6,366 nucleotides of DNA from JBDRGC01 sp043818215 (GCA_043818215.1 JBDRGC010000331.1:1-6366); one strand, 5' to 3'; shown: positions 1 through 6,133, counted from the stretch's first letter. Notes: generated by a model not told the origin, from the sequence alone. Made by a program: numbers and translations.

Positions 1-1
1 A

Positions 2-40
2 ACGTGAGGCGTGAAACGTGGTGCGTGAAACATGAGACGC
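2..40. repeat. 7-bp tandem repeat tract (RCGTGAN-like)
   Basis: Five consecutive heptamers are visible: ACGTGAG, GCGTGAA, ACGTGGT, GCGTGAA, ACATGAG, then a partial ACGC. They are degenerate copies of one unit and continue to the left edge, so the tract probably extends beyond the window. The 8-bp repeat starts at once after it. Nothing suggests coding function. Confidence 0.75.
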
Positions 41-166
41 ACCCATGCACCAATGTACCGATGTACCAATGTACCAATTTACCAACATACCAATTTACCA
101 ATTTACCAACATACCAATGTACCAATGTACCAATGTACCAACGCACCAACAAAACGCACCAACAAA
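41..166. repeat. 8-bp tandem repeat array (ACCAATGT family)
   Basis: Fourteen 8-bp units run without interruption from 41 to 152. All begin ACC and most begin ACCAA; the common variants are ACCAATGT, ACCAATTT and ACCAACAT. A degenerate tail of ACCAAC and AAAACGC pieces follows to about 166. The last two bases of the unit vary while ACCAA is nearly fixed. The unit is not a multiple of three, so the frames that stay open across it give only low-complexity peptides rich in T, N, Y, P and Q. It ends about 5 bp before the -35 box of the nusA promoter. There are no spacers, so this is not a CRISPR. Confidence 0.9.
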
Positions 167-170
167 AACC

Positions 171-199
171 TTGTCACCTGCCAGGTTCCATGCTAAAAT
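171..199 (+). promoter_or_regulatory. Predicted sigma70-type promoter of the nusA operon
   Basis: TTGTCA at 171-176 matches the -35 consensus TTGACA at five of six positions. It is followed by an exact 17-bp spacer and TAAAAT at 194-199, five of six to TATAAT, with an extended -10 TG at 191-192. Transcription would start near 206-210. This gives a leader of about 120 nt before the nusA ATG, and the terminator-like hairpin falls inside that leader. The fit suggests that the operon begins here and not at an upstream rimP. The call is by consensus only; the start site is inferred. Confidence 0.7.
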
Positions 200-205
200 C
201 ACTCC

Positions 206-326
206 GCTTAGGGTGGGAGCTATACTGGTTTCGGACCTGTTTTGGCGAAAAGTGGGCAACCCCCACTTTTCTTTGTGTCTGGGATATTACCGCCTTCCGC
301 CTGCTAATAATGGAGATAAGTGAGCA
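206..326 (+). promoter_or_regulatory. nusA operon 5' leader with possible attenuator switch
   Basis: Inferred leader between the promoter and the nusA start. It contains the terminator-like hairpin at 248-270. An upstream segment, 210-217 (AGGGTGGG), can pair with 262-269 (CCCACTTT) over eight pairs including two G-U. This uses the same 3' strand as the terminator stem, so the two pairings exclude each other, as expected of an antiterminator/terminator switch. A GGAG at 312-315, eleven bases before the ATG, is the likely nusA ribosome binding site. Hairpins of the GTGGG/CCCAC type followed by U-rich sequence are known from memory at the head of rimP-nusA-infB transcripts in other bacteria; here one sits before nusA itself. 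Switching is inference. Confidence 0.5.
248..274 (+). terminator. Terminator-like leader hairpin upstream of nusA
   Basis: AAAAGTGGG (248-256) pairs perfectly with CCCACTTTT (262-270), a 9-bp stem with a 5-nt loop CAACC. The stem's own 3' T-run continues as CTTT to 274. The A-tract, G+C-rich stem and U-rich tail give the form of an intrinsic terminator. It lies about 40-45 nt after the predicted start site and about 50 nt before nusA, so it would act as an attenuator of the operon and not as the end of an upstream gene. No gene lies between the promoter and this hairpin. Confidence 0.6.
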
Positions 327-2183
327 ATGAAGAACGATTTTGAATTGGCCTTTAACGAGATATCGGAAAACAAAGGTCTGCCCAAAGAAGTGGTTCTCGA
401 AGCCATAGAGGCGGCCATGGCTTCAGCCTATCGGCGGTCGGTCAATGCTTCGAATGCGCAACAAGTCGAAGCTAAGATCAATCCTGAAACTGGTAAAGTT
501 AGTATCTTCGCAGAAAAAGAAGTTGTCGAAGATGTCCAAGACCAACGCACAGAGGTTATACTGGCAGAAGCCCAAAAGGTAGACCCTGAAGCTAACCTCG
601 GCAGTATGGTCATGGCGGACAGCACACCCAGCAACTTTGGCCGTGTAGCTGCCCAAACAGCTCGCCAGGTCATCCAACAACGCATCCGAGAGGCTGAACG
701 TCAGGCCCAATTCGACTACTACAGCAAACAAGTTGGCGAGATTGTCAATGGTATCGTGCAATCTGTAACCGCAAAAGGCGTCAGCTTGGGCATGGAACTG
801 AAAGCCGAAGGGATTATGCCGCGCAATCAACAATTGCCGCGCGAGCATTTTCGCGTTCACGACCGCATACGTGCCCTGCTTTTCGAGATAAAAACAACCC
901 CCCGCGGGCCGCAAATCATTCTCTCGCGCTCCCATCGTGACTTTCTGCGCCGCCTGCTGGAAAACGAGGTTCCTGAAATCTATCATGGCATGGTAGAAGT
1001 ACGCTCCATTTCCCGCGAACCTGGCTACCGCTCCAAAGTGGCTGTAGCCGGTATGCAAGCGGGCGTGGACCCGGTTGGCGCGTGCGTAGGCATTCGCGGC
1101 GTACGTATTCAGGCCATTGTACGAGAACTGAACGACGAAAAAATCGACGTCATCGAGTGGAGTCCCGACCCCGCGATCTATATAGCTAAAGCGATCAGCC
1201 CTGCGCGAGTGCTCAGCGTATATTTAGATCAGAACACTAAAGGCCCGAAAACAGCAACTGTTATAGTGCCTGAGGATCAGCTCAGTCTGGCAATTGGCCG
1301 CGATGGACAAAACGCACGTTTAGCAGCCAAACTCACCGGCTGGCGAATTGATATCAAGAGCTTGCCTGAGGCTACTTCAGAGGTATTGTTCAAGTTGCAC
1401 AAGAATCCTGAATACGCCCACTTCTACAAACAAGAGGAGGGTGTCATTCGTCAAATCGAAGCTATTTTGTCGAAGAAATCCGAGAGACGCCCCATCACAC
1501 CCGAGGAATACTCCTTGATGGGCAGCTTTGTAGACCGCGTCGAGCAAGGCGTTGTCCAGCGCCGGCAGACCATCAAAAAAGAACACGGACAACGGCTCCA
1601 AGCGGCACAAGAGGCAGTTCCTGAGGCGGCTTACGAACTTCCAATATTTGCACTGGGGCTAACCAAGCGAGTCGCCAAATCACTAACGGAAGCCGAGTAC
1701 ACAAATGTTGGAGACTTGATGCTCCAGGTGTATTTCGATCCGGCCATCGTTCTCGAAGTAAGCGGCATCGGCGATAAAACGCTGGAAAAAATCAAAGCTA
1801 CTTTCGAGGCATTGATACTCACAGTTCATGGGCCTGAGCCTGAAGAAAAAGAAGCTCCTGTCACTGAAGATGCGTCCCAAGAACCAGCAGCAGAAATTGC
1901 CGCTGAACCTGAAGTGGTTGAAAGTGAAGGAAAAGCTACCGAAGAGTTGACCATTGAGGAAAAAGTGGTTGCTGAAGCAGAGGTTGCAACCACCGATGGT
2001 GAGATAGAACTGGAAACACTGGGAGAAGCTGACGAGGCTGAAGAATTTCTCCAAACGAAGAAGAAGAAAAAGAAGTACGTCGATGTCGAGTACGACCCCG
2101 ATCAAGACGTTATGATCTACAAGAAAAAACGCAAAGGCGTCACAAGCAGTTGGGAAAATTGGGAAGATGATTTAGATAGTTAG
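327..2183 (+). CDS. nusA: Transcription termination/antitermination factor NusA, long form
   Basis: NusA binds RNA polymerase and nascent RNA and controls pausing, termination and antitermination. The 618-residue protein starts MKNDFELAFNEI, with the family-typical LPKEVVLEAIEAAMASAYRR at 18-37. Domains in order: polymerase-binding N-terminal domain about 1-128, S1 about 135-200, KH1 about 202-278 (GIRGVRI at 255-261), KH2 about 285-345 (GRDGQN at 324-329), a linker, a helix-hairpin-helix region about 436-495 (VSGIGDKTLEKI at 478-489) and a tail. The tail is highly acidic over about 503-577, then has a run of six lysines at 578-583, a second basic cluster near 599-603 and a WENWEDDLDS end. 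Many NusA proteins stop at about 350-500 residues, so the C-terminal extension is long. The ATG at 327 has a GGAG 11 bases upstream and is where family homology begins. rimP is not found upstream. Confidence 0.98.
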   Translation: MKNDFELAFNEISENKGLPKEVVLEAIEAAMASAYRRSVNASNAQQVEAKINPETGKVSIFAEKEVVEDVQDQRTEVILAEAQKVDPEANLGSMVMADSTPSNFGRVAAQTARQVIQQRIREAERQAQFDYYSKQVGEIVNGIVQSVTAKGVSLGMELKAEGIMPRNQQLPREHFRVHDRIRALLFEIKTTPRGPQIILSRSHRDFLRRLLENEVPEIYHGMVEVRSISREPGYRSKVAVAGMQAGVDPVGACVGIRGVRIQAIVRELNDEKIDVIEWSPDPAIYIAKAISPARVLSVYLDQNTKGPKTATVIVPEDQLSLAIGRDGQNARLAAKLTGWRIDIKSLPEATSEVLFKLHKNPEYAHFYKQEEGVIRQIEAILSKKSERRPITPEEYSLMGSFVDRVEQGVVQRRQTIKKEHGQRLQAAQEAVPEAAYELPIFALGLTKRVAKSLTEAEYTNVGDLMLQVYFDPAIVLEVSGIGDKTLEKIKATFEALILTVHGPEPEEKEAPVTEDASQEPAAEIAAEPEVVESEGKATEELTIEEKVVAEAEVATTDGEIELETLGEADEAEEFLQTKKKKKKYVDVEYDPDQDVMIYKKKRKGVTSSWENWEDDLDS

Positions 2184-2200
2184 ATCATTTGTGAAAACAG

Positions 2201-2506
2201 GTGTCGAAAAAAGACAAGAAAAAACGAAAACATATACCCCAGCGCACCTGCGTAGGCTGCCGCAAGGTGCAACCCAAGCGGTCATTGATTCGCATCGTGT
2301 GTACACCGGAAGGTGTTCAGGTAGACCCCAGCGGCAAGCTGGCAGGTCGTGGCGCTTACCTGCACGAACTACGCTCTTGTTGGGAGCAAGGAATGAAAGG
2401 TTCTCTGGCGCGTGCCCTGAGAACCGTAATACGCCCCGAAGATCAAAACCACCTGGCTGCGTTTATGGCATCCCTACCCCAAGAAACTCCGCCAGAGAGT
2501 AAATGA
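2201..2506 (+). CDS. rnpM: RNase P modulator RnpM (YlxR, DUF448)
   Basis: A 101-residue basic RNA-binding protein of the YlxR family; in Bacillus the family member binds RNase P RNA and modulates RNase P activity. Hallmarks are PQRTCVGCR at 13-21, the following KR and LIRIV at 29-33, and DPSGKLAGRGAYL at 42-54. The N-terminus is lysine-rich (SKKDKKKRK). The GTG at 2201 is the only possible start upstream of the conserved CVGCR motif, because an in-frame TGA lies at 2192-2194. No clear Shine-Dalgarno is visible, and nusA ends 17 nt upstream, so translation may depend on nusA. In Bacillus-type operons ylxQ usually follows; here a palindromic element comes next. The stop codon's last base is also the first base of that element's outer inverted repeat. 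Confidence 0.95.
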   Translation: MSKKDKKKRKHIPQRTCVGCRKVQPKRSLIRIVCTPEGVQVDPSGKLAGRGAYLHELRSCWEQGMKGSLARALRTVIRPEDQNHLAAFMASLPQETPPESK

Positions 2507-2676
2507 AGTATAGATGTTAAGATAATATTTTTAACTCTGCTTACCCGGATGTCATTGCGAGCGGAGCTTGCGGAGCGAAGCAATCTCATCCTTGGCGAGA
2601 GGGAGATCGCTTCGCCGGAAAGCGTCGGCTCGCGATGACACGCGGAGTCAAAATCTTTTTCTGAACATCTATACTT
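2506..2676. repeat. Nested palindromic (MITE-like) element between rnpM and infB
   Basis: AAGTATAGATGTT at 2506-2518 is the exact reverse complement of AACATCTATACTT at 2664-2676. Counting inward, the arms stay similar for about 35 nt (28 of 35 by hand alignment). Inside lies a second, nearly concentric palindrome, 2551-2639. The whole unit is about 171 bp, has no coding capacity of its own and could fold into one long interrupted hairpin in the mRNA. I see no convincing target-site duplication at its ends. It may be a MITE-like insertion, or a dispersed repeat captured in an older intergenic stem. Identity as a mobile element is inference. Confidence 0.6.
2551..2639. repeat. Dispersed imperfect palindrome, GTCATTGCGAG type
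   Basis: GTCATTGCGAG (2551-2561) faces CTCGCGATGAC (2629-2639), complementary except for one G-U-type change. Inside, GCGAAGCAATCTC (2575-2587) faces GAGATCGCTTCGC (2603-2615) with one mismatch, closing on a 15-nt loop. GCGGAGC is also directly repeated at 2561-2567 and 2570-2576. This matches, from memory, a palindromic repeat with ends GTCATTGCGAG and core GAAGCAATCTC that is scattered through intergenic DNA of several bacterial phyla. It is non-coding; its forward translation is the source of the false infB extension. Confidence 0.8.
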
Positions 2677-2743
2677 GTATCATCTCGAAAAAGAGAGGCG
2701 GTGGGCTGCAACGCATTTCACGTCCCACCTTCCCCCGGTTATT

Positions 2744-2759
2744 GGAGATACCATATATG
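2744..2759 (+). promoter_or_regulatory. infB ribosome binding site and start codon
   Basis: GGAG at 2744-2747 lies nine bases before the ATG at 2757. The peptide from this ATG (MSENGELLTIELPG) leads straight into the IF2 N-terminal domain. In-frame starts further upstream, such as the one at 2568, lie inside or near the palindromic repeat, lack this support and add a non-homologous arginine- and serine-rich stretch. This site decides the infB start. A possible hairpin GGTGGG (2700-2705) with CCCACC (2724-2729) lies just upstream. Confidence 0.8.
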
Positions 2760-4550
2760 AGTGAGAACGGCGAACTTTTGACAATAGAATTGCCCGGCAG
2801 CATCACCGTTCGTGAATTAGCGGGACAACTGAAGGCCAGCCCAATAGACATCATCAAGATTTTGATGGCTAATGGAGTGATGGCTAATATCAACCAGCAA
2901 ATAGACTTCGATACCGCAGCTGTAGTGGCGGCCGAATTGGGTTACGAGGCCGCCCTGCTATCCTTTGATGCCGCCATCAATGAAGACACAAGCGAAATTC
3001 CGCTTTGGAAGCGGCTCATTGCAAAAGAAGACCAAGATCAATTGGTCAACCGTCCTCCTGTAGTCACAATACTAGGCCACGTCGACCACGGCAAGACCAC
3101 CTTGTTGGATACCATTCGTCAGGCCCATGTAGTCGAAGGTGAAGCTGGCGGTATCACCCAGCATATTGGCGCATACCAGGTTCAACACGCGCAGCGTAGT
3201 ATCAGCTTTCTCGACACTCCCGGCCATGCGGCATTCACCGCCATGAGAGCACGAGGTGCCCAGGGCGCCGATATTGTCGTGTTGGTAGTAGCCGCAGACG
3301 ACGGTGTGATGCCGCAAACCAAAGAAGCCATTGCTCACGCCAAAGCTGCCCGCGTGCCGATCATTGTTGCTCTAAACAAGATGGACAAGAACAACGCAGA
3401 CCCAGACCGGGCCAAGCAACAATTGGCTGAAGCAGGGCTGGTTCCCGATGAATGGGACGGCGAGACTATTATCGTTCCCATGTCTGCCACGGAAAGAGAA
3501 GGGTTGGACGACCTTTTGGAGGCTATTCTGCTGGTTGCCGATAACACAGAAATCCTTGCAAACCCACAAGGCAGCGTCTTTGGCACCGTTATCGAAGCAC
3601 GCCGCGAGCGAGGTCGGGGTATTGTCGCCACACTGCTAATCCAGAACGGTACCCTCGAAGTCGGTAATATCGTAGTCACCGGGAAAGCATACGGGCGATT
3701 GCGAGCCATGTTCGACCACCGTGCCCGCCGAATCCGTAAGGCTGGCCCATCCACACCAGTATACGTGATGGGCTTGAACGAAGTTCCTGATGCCGGCGAC
3801 TTATTCCGGGTTGTAAATACAGAGAGAGAAGCCCGTATTATTATCAAAAAACGGGTATTGATCGAAGAACAAAAAAAACAGGCTCAAAAGCGTACTATGA
3901 CTCTGGAACAACTCTTCGAGCGCGTCAAATCGGGTGAAGCGCGTGAACTGCGCCTGATTATCAAAGCCGACGTACAGGGGTCCCTCGAACCAATCATATC
4001 TTCGCTGGAAGCATTGGACGTTGGAGAAATAAGCGTTAATATCTTGCATGGAGGTACAGGCGCTATCGGCGAAAACGATGTGATGTTAGCGATCGCCTCT
4101 CAAGCTGTAATTGTTGGCTTCAATGTTCAGGCAGATGCTGCTACTCAGCGATTGGCAGACGCTGAAGGCGTCTCGATCCGCTCCTACAATATCATATATC
4201 GGATAACCGAAGATATCGAGAAAGCACTAAAGGGATTACTCGAACCTGAAGAGAGAATAACCGTTGTTGGGCGCGCCACAGTGCAGGCTGTCTTCCCCGC
4301 TTCGAAATTGGGACGGGTGGCGGGCTGCCGTGTAATCGAAGGCGAACTGCGCCGCAATGGGCGCATGCGCGTGATCCGAAGGGAAGAAAAGATCTTCGAG
4401 GGTGAAGTAACCTCCCTAAAACGCCACCAGGAAGACGTTCGGGAAGTCCGTCAAGGTTTCGAATGTGGTGTCGGGTTGAAGGGTTTCAATGAATTCGCCG
4501 AAAGGGATATCCTGGAATGCTTTATCACTGAAATGGTGGCGGTCATTTAG
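2757..4550 (+). CDS. infB: Translation initiation factor IF-2, compact form
   Basis: GTPase that brings fMet-tRNA to the 30S subunit and promotes subunit joining. From the ATG at 2757 the product is 597 residues. It has an IF2_N domain about 15-65 (ITVRELAGQLKAS...), then the G domain: G1 GHVDHGKT 107-114, G2 region GGITQHIGAY 131-140, G3 DTPGH 153-157, G4 NKMD 207-210 and G5 SAT 243-245. Beta-barrel domain II covers about 270-365, domain III about 400-495 (IIKADVQGSLE) and the fMet-tRNA-binding C-terminal domain about 500-590, ending in the typical RDILECF. It is much shorter than the roughly 700-900-residue forms because the long, variable, charged linker before the G domain is nearly absent. 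All core domains look intact. It follows rnpM after 250 nt and precedes rbfA by 14 nt. Confidence 0.98.
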   Translation: MSENGELLTIELPGSITVRELAGQLKASPIDIIKILMANGVMANINQQIDFDTAAVVAAELGYEAALLSFDAAINEDTSEIPLWKRLIAKEDQDQLVNRPPVVTILGHVDHGKTTLLDTIRQAHVVEGEAGGITQHIGAYQVQHAQRSISFLDTPGHAAFTAMRARGAQGADIVVLVVAADDGVMPQTKEAIAHAKAARVPIIVALNKMDKNNADPDRAKQQLAEAGLVPDEWDGETIIVPMSATEREGLDDLLEAILLVADNTEILANPQGSVFGTVIEARRERGRGIVATLLIQNGTLEVGNIVVTGKAYGRLRAMFDHRARRIRKAGPSTPVYVMGLNEVPDAGDLFRVVNTEREARIIIKKRVLIEEQKKQAQKRTMTLEQLFERVKSGEARELRLIIKADVQGSLEPIISSLEALDVGEISVNILHGGTGAIGENDVMLAIASQAVIVGFNVQADAATQRLADAEGVSIRSYNIIYRITEDIEKALKGLLEPEERITVVGRATVQAVFPASKLGRVAGCRVIEGELRRNGRMRVIRREEKIFEGEVTSLKRHQEDVREVRQGFECGVGLKGFNEFAERDILECFITEMVAVI

Positions 4551-4564
4551 TTGCGGAGTTTCTT

Positions 4565-4957
4565 ATGGTATCAAAAATGCGGGCACAACGGGTTGCCGAG
4601 CGAATCCACGAAGAACTTTCGATTCTCCTGTTGATGGAAGTCGCCGACCCCAGGCTGGAAACAGTTTCTATAACCGACGTGCGTGTGGATCGGGAGTTGG
4701 CGTTTGCTAATATTTACGTTTCGTCCATCGAAGGCAGCGACGCAGCTCCTGAAATCATCAACGGCCTGAAACACGCCAGCGGCTTTTTGCGCCGGGAATT
4801 GGCTCGTAAAATCCAGTTACGTAGTTTCCCGCGCTTACGCTTCTATTGGGACCCCACCCCCGAAAATGCTGACCATATCGACCAGTTGATTGCATCTCTA
4901 CCGGAGATAGAACCACCCATCCCGCCAGATGAGGAGGAGAGATCTCCGAATGGATAA
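4565..4957 (+). CDS. rbfA: 30S ribosome-binding factor RbfA
   Basis: RbfA binds the immature 30S subunit near the 5' end of 16S rRNA and helps its late maturation, especially in the cold. The 130-residue protein has the family pattern: RVAERIHEELS at 9-19, DPRLETVSITDVRVDREL at 28-45, AFANIYVS at 46-53, GLKHASGFLRREL at 67-79 and the RLRFYWD strand at 90-96. The Ala-x-Gly kink typical of its KH-like fold is A71-S72-G73. Length is normal. GGAG at 4555-4558, six bases before the ATG at 4565, is a strong ribosome binding site. The Pro- and Glu-rich C-terminal tail encodes, in its DNA, the ribosome binding site for the next gene. Confidence 0.97.
   Translation: MVSKMRAQRVAERIHEELSILLLMEVADPRLETVSITDVRVDRELAFANIYVSSIEGSDAAPEIINGLKHASGFLRRELARKIQLRSFPRLRFYWDPTPENADHIDQLIASLPEIEPPIPPDEEERSPNG
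4931..4952 (+). promoter_or_regulatory. nrnA ribosome binding site within the end of rbfA
   Basis: The purine run GAGGAGGAGA (4931-4940) lies about ten bases before the ATG at 4950 and inside the rbfA reading frame. An in-frame ATG at 4929 overlaps this run and has no ribosome binding site of its own, so 4950 is preferred. The ATG at 4950 lies five bases before the rbfA TAA (4955-4957), which suits translational coupling. Confidence 0.75.
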
Positions 4958-5900
4958 GAGCTTGCTTCAAGCCGCTCGTCAGGCAATGCTCGAGGCACAA
5001 CGTATCCTGATTGTCTCACATGTGCGTCCCGATGGAGATGCTGTCGGTTCACTGCTTGGGTTGGGGTTGTCGCTCCAGAAAGCAAATAAAGATGTACAAA
5101 TGGTACTGGTTGATGGCGTGCCGGGTTCCTTCCGCCACCTGACGGGGAGCGATCAAATTCGCAAACGTCCAGAGGGCGAGTTCGATATCACCGTATTCGT
5201 CGATTGTTCCGATATACAGCGGGTTGGAAACGCCCTGGAAGGCCATCCAACCCCTACTTTGAACATCGACCACCATATCACGAACTTGAACTTTGCGAGT
5301 ATCAATTTAGTAGATGTCAATGCTACGGCAACTACAGAAATTCTGGCGGAACATATATCAGCTTTAGGATTGACGGTCGACCTACCCATAGCCGAAGCTC
5401 TGCTCACAGGATTGATCACCGATACCCTGGGATTCCGCACCACCAATATGCGCCCACAAGCTCTCCGTGTTGCCGCTGATCTCATGGAAATAGGGTGTGA
5501 TCTACCCGTTTTGTATCGCAAGGCTCTGTTAAACCGATCCTTTGAGGCCGCGCGTTATTGGGGAGCGGGCCTCTCCACCCTTCGAATGGAGGATCGATTG
5601 CTGTGGGCCACTCTGACGCTGGAAGACCGCAAATCCGTCAATTATCCTGGTCGTGACGATGCCGATCTGATCAACCTGTTAGCGTCTATCAAAGGAGTTG
5701 ATATTGCCCTAATTTTCATCGAACAGACCAATGGATCCGTAAAAGTCAGTTGGCGGGCACGTTCAGAATACGATGTTTCGAAAATCGCTTTCCGTTTCGG
5801 GGGAGGAGGCCACAAACCTGCCGCAGGGGCAGATATAGAAGGGGATCTCGAAGATGTAAAACTTGAAGTTTTAAAGGCTACACGCGCATTATTGAACTAA
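4950..5900 (+). CDS. nrnA: DHH/DHHA1 phosphoesterase, NrnA-type nanoRNase / pAp phosphatase
   Basis: Members of this family use two metal ions to degrade RNA oligomers of a few nucleotides and, often, to remove the 3' phosphate of pAp; some act on linear products of cyclic dinucleotides. From the ATG at 4950 the product is 316 residues, the usual length. DHH-domain motifs are all visible: SHVRPDGDAVGS at 23-34 (H24, D28, D30), VDCSD at 84-88, NIDHH at 105-109 and ITD at 156-158. The DHHA1 substrate-binding motif GGGGHKPAAG is at 284-293. No signal peptide or membrane segment is visible, so it is cytosolic. It overlaps rbfA by 8 nt, and the rbfA-nrnA order is known in many bacteria, often followed by truB, which is not seen here. 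Exact substrate preference cannot be read from sequence. Confidence 0.93.
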   Translation: MDKSLLQAARQAMLEAQRILIVSHVRPDGDAVGSLLGLGLSLQKANKDVQMVLVDGVPGSFRHLTGSDQIRKRPEGEFDITVFVDCSDIQRVGNALEGHPTPTLNIDHHITNLNFASINLVDVNATATTEILAEHISALGLTVDLPIAEALLTGLITDTLGFRTTNMRPQALRVAADLMEIGCDLPVLYRKALLNRSFEAARYWGAGLSTLRMEDRLLWATLTLEDRKSVNYPGRDDADLINLLASIKGVDIALIFIEQTNGSVKVSWRARSEYDVSKIAFRFGGGGHKPAAGADIEGDLEDVKLEVLKATRALLN

Positions 5901-5916
5901 AGTGGTATCATCTCAA

Positions 5917-5943
5917 CCCACAGGGTATAGTATACCCACAGGG
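5917..5943. repeat. Direct repeat plus palindrome just after nrnA
   Basis: CCCACAGGG occurs at 5917-5925 and again at 5935-5943, exactly 18 bp apart. Between and overlapping them is GGGTATA-G-TATACCC (5923-5937), a perfect palindrome around one central base. As RNA it could form a 5-bp stem with a 5-nt loop. There is no T-tract on either strand, so it does not look like an intrinsic terminator. It could be a protein-binding site or a remnant of nearby repeats; no function is assigned. Confidence 0.5.
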
Positions 5944-5990
5944 CAGTATATCAAATAGGTGTGTTTCAAATGAGTGGGAGCATGACATTT

Positions 5991-6021
5991 CGCCGGTTGA
6001 GTAGCCGATGCTTTTCCGGCG
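5991..6021. repeat. Inverted repeat CGCCGG/CCGGCG inside the MITE-like element
   Basis: CGCCGG (5991-5996) and CCGGCG (6016-6021) are perfectly complementary across a 19-nt loop. The overlapping GACATTTC (5984-5991) is the reverse complement of GAAATGTC at 6062-6069, so a longer-range alternative pairing is also possible. Confidence 0.45.
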
Positions 6022-6023
6022 TA

Positions 6024-6133
6024 CACTTGCACCGTAACGCAAGTGCAGGTGTCGAAACCAAGAAATGTCGCTTTGATCAAGTAATACCGCTTGATTTCGA
6101 CACCTGCACTGCGTGCGGCGCAAGTGCGCAGTG
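6024..6133. repeat. Multi-hairpin palindromic core (REP/BIME-like)
   Basis: AGTGCAGGTGTCGAAA (6042-6057) and TTTCGACACCTGCACT (6095-6110) form a perfect 16-bp inverted repeat. With gaps, the symmetry extends to about 6024-6057 against 6095-6126. Local hairpins also fit: CACTTGC/GCAAGTG (6024-6030, 6039-6045), ATCAAG/CTTGAT (6076-6081, 6090-6095), a weaker CCAAG/CTTTG (6058-6062, 6071-6075) and CACTGCG/CGCAGTG (6107-6113, 6127-6133). The first three each enclose an 8-nt loop. The two central 19-nt halves are imperfect tandem copies (13 of 19). It could form a cruciform in DNA or a branched structure in RNA. Function unknown. Confidence 0.65.

Noticed and set aside
41..166. CRISPR array
   Set aside because: The units are 8 bp and contiguous with no unique spacers.
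4..330. 108-residue open frame across the tandem repeats, its TGA overlapping the nusA ATG, and a similar 92-residue frame at 45-323
   Set aside because: Both are mostly translations of the 8-bp repeat and of the promoter and leader. Composition is low-complexity, there is no family resemblance, and the ATGA overlap with nusA looks accidental.
423..1058. Long minus-strand open frame (211 residues) inside nusA
   Set aside because: It is a shadow of the nusA coding frame; the plus-strand protein has clear family domains throughout.
2670..2675. TATACT as the -10 box of a separate infB promoter
   Set aside because: It lies in the inverted-repeat arm, and no acceptable -35 is found about 17 bp upstream (2647-2652 reads GTCAAA).
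5901..5945. Intrinsic terminator after nrnA
   Set aside because: The palindrome there has no T-tract on either strand. No convincing terminator for the operon is visible within the window.
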